From Vibrio fortis (lineage in GTDB: Bacteria; Pseudomonadota; Gammaproteobacteria; Enterobacterales; Vibrionaceae), in assembly GCF_024347475.1 (NCBI RefSeq), contig NZ_AP025488.1, forward strand, positions 868,001-932,000: a DNA stretch of 64,000 bases, in the 5' to 3' direction. Positions 25,947-33,601 of the stretch are shown in pieces. The notes beneath the pieces were generated by a model. It was not told the origin of the DNA. It did no database searches and was given only the letters and a program-made list of their open reading frames with translations. Numbering within the stretch: the first letter of the stretch is position 1; each line of letters begins with the position of its first letter. The position numbers and the translations under genes are program-made.

Positions 25947-25973
25947 AGCCTCGCACTCTGCGGGGCTTTTTTG
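25947..25973 (+). terminator. Terminator after folE
   Basis: AGCCTCGC and GCGGGGCT (one T-G pair) are followed by TTTTTT. It resembles the hairpins at 8697 and 10009. Confidence 0.85.
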
Positions 25974-26056
25974 TATCTGATTCGCATCATTGCCTAACGT
26001 AACAAATAGTATTAGGAGGAACCCCTTAATACATATGTGGTTTTGTGCTAGCGATA

Positions 26057-26202
26057 GATCCCCGACTCAGTCGTCCCTCCTTCTCGGGGATGACGGTGTT
26101 CGTGTTATTTGTATCTTTGAGTCGTTGAGCAACAGGTCAAGGGATGGCAAAAAAACACACCCGTCATTCTCTAGAGCGAGGGACGAGCGTAATAGGGAAT
26201 CT
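26057..26202. repeat. MITE-like inverted-repeat element
   Basis: The left arm (26057-26096) begins GATCCCCGA and ends GGATGACGG. The right arm (26161-26201), reverse complemented, begins GATTCCC and ends GAATGACGG, sharing CTCGTCCCTC/GTCGTCCCTCC in the middle. The two arms of about 40 bp are imperfect inverted repeats around a core of about 64 bp with no coding signal. The left arm can itself fold (ATCCCCGA with TCGGGGAT). I recall similar intergenic palindromes being common in Vibrio genomes. It sits between folE and the gene ending at 26272, overlapping no real gene. Confidence 0.65.
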
Positions 26203-26220
26203 CTTACGGCGGGATTGCAA

Positions 26221-26252
26221 GAAATGCGCTCTGCAACAGCAAAGCGCATTTC
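26221..26252 (-). terminator. Hairpin after the yaeQ operon
   Basis: GAAATGCGCT (26221-26230) and AGCGCATTTC (26243-26252) form a perfect 10-bp stem 20 bases past the stop codon of the minus-strand gene ending at 26272. The T-run is weak. Confidence 0.5.
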
Positions 26253-26271
26253 TCATTTGAGTGTGAAGCTA

Positions 26272-26817
26272 TTAAGACAGGTTAAACAAACGCTTAAAGC
26301 TATGAATGAAACCCGATGGCTTATTCTGCGCCTGATAGATGTTCAAACCATCGTAGAAGCTACCCATGAACGCAACACGAATCTCATCTTCAGTCTGCCT
26401 AACTATTCGGCATAGTAGTGAGGCTGTCGCCATTGCATGATCGTTCGCTAGGCTGTAATCCATACCCATACGCCCTTGGACAAACAGCCAAAGATGAGTG
26501 ATGAACTGCAGCTTTTTCGAACTTGAATGGTTGAACTTTTGACTATGCTCTTGCCCAACGGTTTCTTCGAGAACTTGCTGCATCGCTTCGCTGGCATCTT
26601 TGTCAGCACTAAATTCGTAGCTTGCGTCGATGTGGGTCTTTGTAAGCAAGCCGAGTAGGGTCTGAATGCTGGAGTTGTCAGGCTTGTTTTCACATGCGTG
26701 CTTGAACAAAGACTGATTACTCTGGATAAAGTCTTTTGATTCTTGCTCAAACCCAATTTTTAGCGCTTGAATCTGTTCGTAGCCTGCTTCTGATAAACAG
26801 TGTTCGAGTTTACTCAT
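26272..26817 (-). CDS. Hypothetical protein downstream of yaeQ
   Basis: 181 residues, mostly helical, soluble and without a signal peptide; I recognise no family. Notable segments are HLWLFVQGRMGMDYSLANDH and DEIRVAFMGSFYDGLNIYQ. It follows yaeQ by about 10 bp, so the two are almost certainly co-transcribed. No motif suggests an enzyme. Confidence 0.7.
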   Translation of the reverse strand: MSKLEHCLSEAGYEQIQALKIGFEQESKDFIQSNQSLFKHACENKPDNSSIQTLLGLLTKTHIDASYEFSADKDASEAMQQVLEETVGQEHSQKFNHSSSKKLQFITHLWLFVQGRMGMDYSLANDHAMATASLLCRIVRQTEDEIRVAFMGSFYDGLNIYQAQNKPSGFIHSFKRLFNLS

Positions 26818-26827
26818 AGTGCTGATG

Positions 26828-27367
26828 TTATTCGTTGCTTTGCAGCTCTTCCCAAGTCACTTCAGCAGACTGGGTATCACTGTTAACAAAGGCTGAATTG
26901 CCCGTAAGCATCACTGAAAGATCCATGGTGCGTTCTGTCATTTCCGCCAGCTGTTCAATGCCTTCGTTGCTAAGTCGAACAATTTGAGCATCCAAGTAGC
27001 CAAACTTACCGCGGTTCTGTTCCCACCAAACATTTGATTTGGTGTTGAAGCTGAATACTTTCACTGATTTTGATAATCGAGTGGCTTTCTTAACGCGCTC
27101 TGGATCCGGTTCACCTACGTCGATCCACTCTAGGATTTGGTCATCAAGAGACTTTTGCCATAGGTCTGGCTCTTCAATAGTCGATAAACCTTTGGTGAAT
27201 TGAAGCTCTGGTGAAGCATTGATACAAAACGCCATGATACGTGCCATCATGCGTTGTTCAGTCTCAGAAGGGTGCTGTGCAATAGTAAGGTTGAACGAGT
27301 CGTAGTAATCTCGATTCATGTCAGTGAGAGAGATACGAAATTTGTAGATTGTAGGTTTAAGAGCCAT
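26828..27367 (-). CDS. yaeQ: YaeQ family protein
   Basis: A 179-residue protein matching the YaeQ family, whose structure resembles PD-(D/E)XK nucleases. It has MALKPTIYKFRISLTDMNRD at the start, then HPSETEQRMMARIMAFC and EEPDLWQKSLDDQILEWIDV with GEPD following: the conserved Glu/Asp residues of the fold. The start at 27367 (MALKPTIY) matches the family N-terminus; a start two codons earlier is possible. An early proposal linked E. coli YaeQ to compensation for loss of RfaH, but its function remains unclear. Confidence 0.9.
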   Translation of the reverse strand: MALKPTIYKFRISLTDMNRDYYDSFNLTIAQHPSETEQRMMARIMAFCINASPELQFTKGLSTIEEPDLWQKSLDDQILEWIDVGEPDPERVKKATRLSKSVKVFSFNTKSNVWWEQNRGKFGYLDAQIVRLSNEGIEQLAEMTERTMDLSVMLTGNSAFVNSDTQSAEVTWEELQSNE

Positions 27368-27431
27368 TAGCACTGTCTTGTATTATAAATTGACCTCTAT
27401 CTTACCTTAACTGAATGAATTTTGGGTAAAA

Positions 27432-27457
27432 AAATAGCCAGCGTCGGCTGGCTATTT
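27432..27457 (-). terminator. Terminator after csp gene
   Basis: ATAGCCAGC and GCTGGCTAT form a perfect 9-bp stem. Read on the minus strand it is followed by TTTTTTTAC. Confidence 0.85.
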
Positions 27458-27479
27458 CAGGAATGCTTTAAGCGATCAA

Positions 27480-27689
27480 TTAGATTACTTTGATGCTGTC
27501 TGCTTGAGGACCTTTTTGACCTTGAGATACTACGAACTCAACTTTTTGGCCTTCAGCAAGAGTTTTGAAGCCGTCACCAACGATTGCAGAGAAGTGTGCG
27601 AATACGTCTGGACCGTTCTCTTGTTGGATGAAGCCGAAACCTTTAGTTTCGTTGAACCATTTTACTGTACCAGTAACTGTGTTAGACAT
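27480..27689 (-). CDS. Cold-shock domain protein (CspA family)
   Basis: A 69-residue single cold-shock domain, a five-stranded OB fold that binds single-stranded RNA/DNA and acts as an RNA chaperone. RNP1 (KGFGFIQ) and RNP2 (VFAHFSAI) are intact. TAGGATATC upstream provides the ribosome site. A gap of more than 480 bp precedes it, consistent with the long structured 5' leaders of csp mRNAs, though I cannot place the promoter. Whether it is cold-induced or constitutive cannot be told from the sequence. Confidence 0.95.
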   Translation of the reverse strand: MSNTVTGTVKWFNETKGFGFIQQENGPDVFAHFSAIVGDGFKTLAEGQKVEFVVSQGQKGPQADSIKVI

Positions 27690-28171
27690 GATGATATCCT
27701 AAATTATTTTTTATTTGAGCCTATTGCGGCACCGATAGCGTGGAAAAGTTTATTGCTATTGCGTACAACACAACGGGGGGTTACTAGTAATCCGACGATA
27801 TGTTTATATACAAAGAACTTTCTTTCTAGCCGAAATCGAGTCTAAATCAAACAGGGTCGGTGTCAATGGTATCTTGTGCTAAAGGTTGCAGAACTTTGGA
27901 GGCAGTCAAACTTTCCATCCCTTAGATATCATGTAGTTACAATGGTATGGTGTTTTGTTGTACTTTTTGTGACAGATAGGTGTGATTTTTGGCAAAAAAC
28001 TGGAGTCAAAGCACTAATTCAACAGTTATTAATATCAATAATGGATGTGAAATGTGAGGCGTAAAACAAAATAAAAACGAGACTCATTCGAATGACTAAT
28101 CCCTTGTCTAAAAGGGTTCCAAGGCCGATAGCACGTCAAAAAGACGACAATATACAACCTTGGCTACTAAC
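27690..28171. other. 482-bp gene-free region upstream of csp gene
   Basis: This separates csp (minus) from the 3' end of the sugar dehydrogenase gene (minus). It is AT-rich and should contain the csp promoter and 5' untranslated leader. I see no protein-coding signal, no clear terminator for the dehydrogenase's upstream side and no strong promoter. Confidence 0.5.
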
Positions 28172-29245
28172 CTAATGGGTTACGCGATACAAATTCCCGT
28201 TGTCGGTACTAAAGTAGATATCACCCTCTGGCGTCACTTCAATATCACGGATTCTTTCTCCCATTTCTTCAAACAATCGCTCTTCCGCAACGGCTTGGTT
28301 TTTATTGTTGAGTGTCACAACATTAATATGGGCAAGCTTTAACGCACCAGATAGCAGTTTGCCATCAAGCTCAGGGAATTTTTCTCCTCTGTAAAGCACC
28401 AAGCTGCCTGGAGCGATAGAGGGAACATAGACTTTTACAGGCGACTCAATACCTTTCTTAGTCTCTGCTTCGCCAACCTTAATTGGGCCCCAATACTCTT
28501 TACCGTGGGATGTGACTGGCCAACCGTAGTTTGCGCCTTTTTTGATCAGATTGATTTCGTCACCACCTCGAGGCCCATGCTCAATGGACCAAAGCTTTTT
28601 GGTTTTTTTATCATAGAAAAGACCTTGAGGGTTTCTATGGCCATAACTCCAAATCTCGTTAAGCACGTTTTTGTTTTTCACAAAAGGGTTGTTTTTGGGT
28701 ACTTGGCCGTCAGGTGTTAGCCGTAATATTGAACCTGCATGGGTTTGCGTGTCTTGGCCGTTGTCTCGTTCACCGCGATCACCAATCGAGAAATAGAGAC
28801 TGTTACTATCAAAAGTAATTCGGCTACCAAAATGTCGACCTGTATCCGTCAAGGATTGAGAAACGAACACGTCTTGCCAATCGGTAATCAGCTTCCCGTT
28901 GTAGGTTGCGCTGGCAAGAGCTGTGACGGAATCACCTTGTTGCTTCTTACTGTAGGTGACGTAAATTTTGTCTTTTTCAAATGGAGAGAGGGCAATATCT
29001 AAGGCACCTCCTTGTCCTTTAGCCCATACGTCAGGCAGGCGAAAAAGAGTCTCTTGTTCACCAGTCTTTAGGTTAACTTGTTTGATCACGCCTTCGCGCT
29101 CCGTCACCAACATCGTGCTGTCGTCAATGTATGCAAGCCCCCAAGGAATCAACAAACCATCAGTGATTTTCTCAACTTGAAGTGCTTGACTAGGTGATGC
29201 AATAGCTAGGCTTAAAGCAGCGGTAATACAATGACTTAATCTCAT
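28172..29245 (-). CDS. PQQ-dependent aldose sugar dehydrogenase (YliI/Asd-type)
   Basis: A 357-residue exported protein. The signal peptide is at about 1-21 (MRLSHCITAALSLAIASPSQA), then a six-bladed beta-propeller of the soluble glucose/aldose dehydrogenase family (GSDH, PF07995). Key features are IPWGLAYIDDSTMLVTEREG, EIWSYGHRNPQGLFYD, WSIEHGPRGGDEINLI and GANYGWP. It would oxidise aldose sugars in the periplasm using PQQ. No PQQ synthesis genes lie here, so the cofactor must come from elsewhere. The start at 29245 gives the cleanest signal peptide. Confidence 0.88.
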   Translation of the reverse strand: MRLSHCITAALSLAIASPSQALQVEKITDGLLIPWGLAYIDDSTMLVTEREGVIKQVNLKTGEQETLFRLPDVWAKGQGGALDIALSPFEKDKIYVTYSKKQQGDSVTALASATYNGKLITDWQDVFVSQSLTDTGRHFGSRITFDSNSLYFSIGDRGERDNGQDTQTHAGSILRLTPDGQVPKNNPFVKNKNVLNEIWSYGHRNPQGLFYDKKTKKLWSIEHGPRGGDEINLIKKGANYGWPVTSHGKEYWGPIKVGEAETKKGIESPVKVYVPSIAPGSLVLYRGEKFPELDGKLLSGALKLAHINVVTLNNKNQAVAEERLFEEMGERIRDIEVTPEGDIYFSTDNGNLYRVTH

Positions 29246-29466
29246 ACAGTCTCTCCAACTCATCCCTTGTCTTTTAGTGTAGCGTTACTATTGCTCGTGA
29301 AAAGTGACTATTTCGAAAATAAATGTAAATAGTATTGTATGAATAAACCATGTGGCGTATGTTATTTCGTCTTTTCTCATAATGCATTTCAACTATAACC
29401 GGCAAAGTTGGTAAGCATTGTTTCAGTCGCTCTTAGTTACACTCGTCAAAGTTAGGTTGTGAAGCC

Positions 29467-30657
29467 ATGAAGTCCAGTTTTGAATTTAAAACTATCTTGC
29501 TCGCTTGTCTGATCATCAGCGTTGGTCAACTTAGCATGGGCTTGGTGTTTCCATCGCTACCTTGGATTGCCAAAGACTTCGATGTTTCACTGGAGCAAGC
29601 TCAATTGTTGGTGAGTGTCTACCTGCTTGGCTTTGGACCTTCACAGTTCTTATACGGACCGATTTCCGATGCGTTGGGACGCAAAAAGGTATTGTTAACG
29701 GGTCTTTTGATCGCCTTGATGGGGCTACTCGTGATCATTTTTCTTAGTTACTCGTTCACGAATATGGTCGTTGGCCGTTTCTTACAAGGTTTGGGAACTG
29801 GTTGTTGTGCTGTACTGGCTAGGGCAACAACGCGTGACAGATATTCAGGCTCGGAGCTACCAATCGCCATGTCTTATATTGCGATGGTAGCGTCAATTAC
29901 ACCTCTAATTGCGCCGGTCATTGGTGGTTTCATTAACTTCCATTTTGGCTGGAGCATGGTCTTTGTTTCACTGCTTGGCTACGTCAGTTTGGTGTGGTTT
30001 GTTATTGCTTTTCGCTTTAAAGAAACGGTCAGTCAGTTTTCGAAAATCCCATCACCTAAACGCATGATCATTCAGTATAAGGAGTTACTAAGCTCAAGGT
30101 ATTTCATTAGTTTTGCCAGTATCGGTTGGCTTAATTTTAGTTTGATGATTACCACTGTATCGGTTATGCCGTTTATCATGCAGAACCAAATTGGAATGAC
30201 ATCGGATCAATACGCAATGTGGGCCGTGATACCGGCATTGGGTATGTTAGGAGGCACCAGCTTGTGTAGCAGGATCCGACCTATCTTGGGCAGTAAGAAA
30301 ACTCTACTAATCACACCTATTCTTCATATCTGTGCAGCGGTTTGGCTCTTTGTTTGTCCTTTGGAGCCTTTGTACCTAATGCTCGGGCAGTTACTGATGA
30401 TTCTTGGAAACGGTATTGCACTGCCGTGTGCGCAAGCTCTAGTGATGCTTCCGTATAAAAAGAATGCAGGTGCGGCGGCAGCTATGTCCGGTGGAGGGCA
30501 GATGGTGGTTTCGTCGTTAGTGAGTATGGGATTGGTTCAGTTAGGTTTGGGAGAAGCATGGCACCTGTCGATTGTGATCGCGGTGTTTACTTTGATTACA
30601 CTGTTTAATATCACTCGTGGCTTTAATAGCCCCGAAGCACAGCAGGCCAATGTTTAG
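29467..30657 (+). CDS. Bcr/CflA-type MFS efflux transporter
   Basis: 396 residues with twelve predicted helices. The family motifs fit the Bcr/CflA/EmrD drug:H+ antiporter group: LPWIAKDFDVSLEQAQLLVS, FGPSQFLYGPISDALGRKKV and GTGCCAVLARATTRDRYSG. It lies immediately before the siderophore uptake locus but on the opposite strand to fhuC, so it is not in that operon. A 9-bp inverted repeat (ACAGCAGGC/GCCTGCTGT, 30639-30665) spans its stop codon and could slow convergent transcription. A role in siderophore export is possible but unsupported. Confidence 0.87.
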   Translation: MKSSFEFKTILLACLIISVGQLSMGLVFPSLPWIAKDFDVSLEQAQLLVSVYLLGFGPSQFLYGPISDALGRKKVLLTGLLIALMGLLVIIFLSYSFTNMVVGRFLQGLGTGCCAVLARATTRDRYSGSELPIAMSYIAMVASITPLIAPVIGGFINFHFGWSMVFVSLLGYVSLVWFVIAFRFKETVSQFSKIPSPKRMIIQYKELLSSRYFISFASIGWLNFSLMITTVSVMPFIMQNQIGMTSDQYAMWAVIPALGMLGGTSLCSRIRPILGSKKTLLITPILHICAAVWLFVCPLEPLYLMLGQLLMILGNGIALPCAQALVMLPYKKNAGAAAAMSGGGQMVVSSLVSMGLVQLGLGEAWHLSIVIAVFTLITLFNITRGFNSPEAQQANV

Positions 30658-30681
30658 CCTGCTGTATATGGATTGATTTTA

Positions 30682-31467
30682 TTATTCACACACAACGGCC
30701 ACTTTTTGACTAGCCAGTGTATCTGCTGGCACAGGGTGATCGATCAGTTTGATTGGTGATTCATATAACTCTGAGAGTGTTTTCTCACTTAGCAAGGTAT
30801 CGGTACCACCTTCAAAGGCAATCTTTCCCTGCTTTAGAGCGACGATGTGGGTGGCATAACGCAGTGCTAGGTTAAGATCATGAAGGATCACTATGATTCC
30901 CACACCTTCATTTTTATTAAGCTCAGCCAGTAAACTCATGAGCTGAAATTGATGATGAACATCGAGAGCCGATGTCGGCTCATCGAGAATCAGCAATGGG
31001 GATTGTTGCGCGAGTAGCATCGATACCCAAGCACGCTGACGCTCACCACCAGAGAGTTCATCGGCTAGCGCACTTGAAAACTGATCGATATCGGTGCGTT
31101 TCATTGCTTGCTCAATGATCGTGGCATCTTCTTGATTCCAACGTCCAAAGGCGCCCCGCCAAGGGAATCGTCCTAATCGAACTAATTCCGAAACTGTGAG
31201 TCCAGCTGAAGTAGGAAGTTTTTGTGGCAAATAAGCAATGCGTTTGGCGAGCTCTTTACTTTTTAGCGAATTCAACGAGGTACTGTCGAGCTTCACTTCT
31301 CCTTGTTCTGCTTGCATTTGACCCGACAACAAATTCACCAATGTTGATTTTCCTGAACCGTTATGACCGAGCACCACAGTGAGCTTATCGGTAGGTATTG
31401 TTAAGTCAGGGACTTTCAAAATGGTTCGGTCGTCGCGGATCACTTCAATATTAGAGAGCTGGAACAT
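30682..31467 (-). CDS. fhuC: Ferric-siderophore ABC transporter ATPase (FhuC-like)
   Basis: A 261-residue ABC ATPase with Walker A GHNGSGKST, the Q-loop in LPQKLP, signature LSGGERQRAW, Walker B LLILDEPTSALD and a switch histidine in ILHDLNLAL. FhuC/FepC-type sequence, including the ALRYATHIVALKQGKI stretch, fits import of iron-siderophore complexes. It lies downstream of the FhuF-like gene on the same strand (gap 38 bp). It would pair with the FhuB-like permease at 36752, which is encoded on the other arm of the locus. Confidence 0.93.
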   Translation of the reverse strand: MFQLSNIEVIRDDRTILKVPDLTIPTDKLTVVLGHNGSGKSTLVNLLSGQMQAEQGEVKLDSTSLNSLKSKELAKRIAYLPQKLPTSAGLTVSELVRLGRFPWRGAFGRWNQEDATIIEQAMKRTDIDQFSSALADELSGGERQRAWVSMLLAQQSPLLILDEPTSALDVHHQFQLMSLLAELNKNEGVGIIVILHDLNLALRYATHIVALKQGKIAFEGGTDTLLSEKTLSELYESPIKLIDHPVPADTLASQKVAVVCE

Positions 31468-31505
31468 AAATCGCCTTTGATGGAGTAGGTACTGAATGTC
31501 GCTGG

Positions 31506-32279
31506 TTATTTTTCAGGTTTAGTTGTCTTGCGCTTGTTGTCTGGGTGTCGAGGGCAGTCATCACACAGTTTACGAGACTCACATTTATAAACGAGGCAGC
31601 AACTGGTTCGAATCAATTTCAACATTCCCGTTTCAGGATCGGTTCTAAGGCTGCTTAAGTGGCGAGTTGGAAGCTCACAAGCCTCTAACCATAATCTCGC
31701 TTGTTCAAGGATATATTCATTGCTGAACTCATTGTGGTGACGTTGAACTTTAATGAGTGCCGCTAAAAGGTGATCAGCCAACAAGTGCTGAGTAAAGCCC
31801 GGACGAATACGTGTCCAAGTGTTAATTTGCTCTCGGTAGAACTCAGCTAAAGCCAATAACGCTTTTCCCGCTTCTGGTATCAGCTCTTCTGGCTTTCCAT
31901 GTTGGTGTGCATCAGTGCCGAAACGATAGCCCGTGATAAAGCCTTTTATACGCGACTGACCAATATTTTGAATGTCAGGCAATGAGTGCAATGCGTAAAT
32001 GGAGATAAAGGTAACGTAAATTGGTTGCCAGCTTAATAGGTCCCAAGTGCGGGTTAACCAATATGGATTTCCCGCTTCCGGATGGTTTTTTGCCAAGCTA
32101 TCATAAACACGTTTAATCTCGATATGGCTGTCTGGATTACTGATTACGATGCTTTTGCCGTAAATTGGTCCAAAACTGCCTTTTAAGAAAGGAGTGACTT
32201 CTTTGGAAAGCGAGAATACTTTTTTATGAAGGGGAGGCGCTTTTTTACGGGTAACAATATCGTGTATCTGAGCCAGCAT
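31506..32279 (-). CDS. FhuF-like siderophore ferric-iron reductase
   Basis: 257 residues from the chosen start. The C-terminus carries CCLVYKCESRKLCDDC, a perfect C-C-X10-C-X2-C pattern that holds the unusual [2Fe-2S] cluster in E. coli FhuF. The rest is the helical FhuF/FSR fold (LTRTWDLLSWQPIYVTFISI, FAEFYREQ-like segment). It would reduce Fe(III) in imported siderophore complexes to release iron in the cytoplasm. The start at 32279 is chosen because the reading frame further upstream runs into a Fur-like box; no strong ribosome site is visible. It is in an operon with fhuC. Confidence 0.83.
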   Translation of the reverse strand: MLAQIHDIVTRKKAPPLHKKVFSLSKEVTPFLKGSFGPIYGKSIVISNPDSHIEIKRVYDSLAKNHPEAGNPYWLTRTWDLLSWQPIYVTFISIYALHSLPDIQNIGQSRIKGFITGYRFGTDAHQHGKPEELIPEAGKALLALAEFYREQINTWTRIRPGFTQHLLADHLLAALIKVQRHHNEFSNEYILEQARLWLEACELPTRHLSSLRTDPETGMLKLIRTSCCLVYKCESRKLCDDCPRHPDNKRKTTKPEK

Positions 32280-32290
32280 AAGATTGGTAT

Positions 32291-32317
32291 AAATGATAAT
32301 CAATTTCGTTATCATAA
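32291..32317. promoter_or_regulatory. Fur-like box between the divergent arms
   Basis: ATGATAA (32293-32299) and TTATCAT (32309-32315) are perfect inverted arms within an AATGATAATCA-type sequence that matches the left half of the Fur consensus. It sits upstream of the FhuF-like/fhuC operon and the AraC gene, so iron repression is likely. Confidence 0.65.
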
Positions 32318-32419
32318 CCAAACGGAGAGCACTTCACCATACAAATTGGGGCATTAACATCGTTTGAAATGGAATTTATAGACCGAATAACAAACGGTGC
32401 GTGACCCGAATCGAGGTTA

Positions 32420-33409
32420 ATGATACTAATATTTGTAAAACGAATGTTATTTATCCATCTATCATCCACTAAAGACGAAGAAGTATTAACGTTGAATAAG
32501 AACACCCCTGCATTTGAACGAATTAGTAAGGTTCTAGGCTTTATTCACAGCAACCTTAGCAGTCCGCTTTCGTTAGAAGAGATTGCAACCCAAAGCTGTT
32601 GGTCTCGTTGGCAGTTGCAGCGTGTTTTTCAGTCTGAGACGGGGATGACCGTTGCGAACTACGTTCGTGAACTTAAGTTAAGTAGAGCCGCTGAATTGTT
32701 GTTAGATGAAGATCAAAGAGTGATCGATATTGCTATCGCACTCGGATTCAATTCAGAAATCAGCTTTAGTCGCTCCTTCAAGCAAATGTTCGAAATTAGT
32801 CCTAGCCAATATCGAAAAAGCGGTAAAAGAGTAGGTCTGAAGAAGCCCATCGAGGTTTCGGATTTCTCTGCTGCTTTAGAACAAGAGAGTCGCGCTCGTT
32901 TTGTAGAAGTGAAAATTGATGAGCGTGATGCCTTTTTGATCAAAGGTATGAGTACTGAGATCAGCGGGCTGTTTTCGCTTACTCAGGACTTTGCACAGAA
33001 GGTTCCACAGTTGTGGGCTCACTTAGAGCAGGAAGTGGTGTTACCTAAGGAACAAGACCTACGTTTTATGGGTGTGGTCGATATAACCCAAGCGAATTTC
33101 GATGGTACTAACCTAAAATATTGGGCAGGGGTGGTTTTGGATGAAAAGGTGTCTATGCCCACTTTACCTAGTGTGGTTTCTGAAAAACTCGAGATACTTA
33201 CTGTACCCAAGCAAACCTATGCAGTGGTTAAGCATAAAGGGCCCATCCAAGGGTTACCAAAAACTCTGTCTTGGTTTGTTCTAAATTGGCTCCCATCTTC
33301 AGGCTATCGTGGAATTGATGGTTATGAGCTTGAAGTCTATCCAAAAGACTATCAATCACAGTCACAAGATGCCGAAATGGAGTATTGGATTCCAATAGTT
33401 CGAGCATAA
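32420..33409 (+). CDS. AraC family regulator with GyrI-like effector domain
   Basis: An AraC-type helix-turn-helix lies at the N-terminus (about residues 30-135 counted from 32420; LSLEEIATQSCWSRWQLQRV and ALGFNSEISFSRSFKQMF) rather than the usual C-terminus. It is followed by a GyrI-like small-molecule-binding domain (about 160-329), the arrangement of Rob/SoxS-like effector regulators. The start is uncertain: an ATG at 32420 has a tight GAGG, and a TTG at 32492 also fits the family. It stands between the two arms of the siderophore locus, so it probably activates the receptor gene when the ferric siderophore is present. Vibrio desferrioxamine loci are described with an AraC activator beside the receptor. 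Confidence 0.85.
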   Translation: MILIFVKRMLFIHLSSTKDEEVLTLNKNTPAFERISKVLGFIHSNLSSPLSLEEIATQSCWSRWQLQRVFQSETGMTVANYVRELKLSRAAELLLDEDQRVIDIAIALGFNSEISFSRSFKQMFEISPSQYRKSGKRVGLKKPIEVSDFSAALEQESRARFVEVKIDERDAFLIKGMSTEISGLFSLTQDFAQKVPQLWAHLEQEVVLPKEQDLRFMGVVDITQANFDGTNLKYWAGVVLDEKVSMPTLPSVVSEKLEILTVPKQTYAVVKHKGPIQGLPKTLSWFVLNWLPSSGYRGIDGYELEVYPKDYQSQSQDAEMEYWIPIVRA

Positions 33410-33460
33410 TCAACCTCTCCCTGTTTATGGGTAATACATGATTTGACCGTATTTATAGAA

Positions 33461-33499
33461 GGGTCAATTGCTTTTTTCCTAAGCAATTGACCCTTTTTT
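33461..33499 (+). terminator. Strong terminator after the AraC gene
   Basis: GGGTCAATTGCTT (33461-33473) and AAGCAATTGACCC (33481-33493) form a perfect 13-bp stem followed by TTTTTT. It separates the regulator from the receptor operon. Confidence 0.92.
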
Positions 33500-33550
33500 A
33501 TAGATATTTGCACCAAATTGTTAATTATCGAGTCGTCAGATACATACAAT

Positions 33551-33573
33551 GCAAATGAGATTTATTATTATTT
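33551..33573 (+). promoter_or_regulatory. Possible Fur box before the receptor gene
   Basis: The sequence AAATGAGATTTATTATTATT resembles the AATGAGAATTATTATCATT type of Fur site, with mismatches, 30-50 bases before the start at 33602. Confidence 0.45.
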
Positions 33574-33601
33574 AACTTAAGCATTGGTATCTGAGGGACT
33601 C

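Noticed and set aside
25990..26415. A long open frame on the plus strand between folE and the minus-strand genes
   Set aside because: It runs through the MITE-like repeat and the terminator hairpin, overlaps the 3' end of the minus-strand gene at 26272, and its protein has no recognisable pattern; it is a chance frame.
29467..30657. Siderophore exporter
   Set aside because: The MFS protein fits the general drug-efflux group and no siderophore biosynthesis genes lie nearby; its place next to fhuC is not enough.
32420..32491. N-terminal extension of the AraC regulator as a separate leader peptide
   Set aside because: It is in frame with the regulator and has no stop; it is either part of the protein or untranslated, not an independent peptide.
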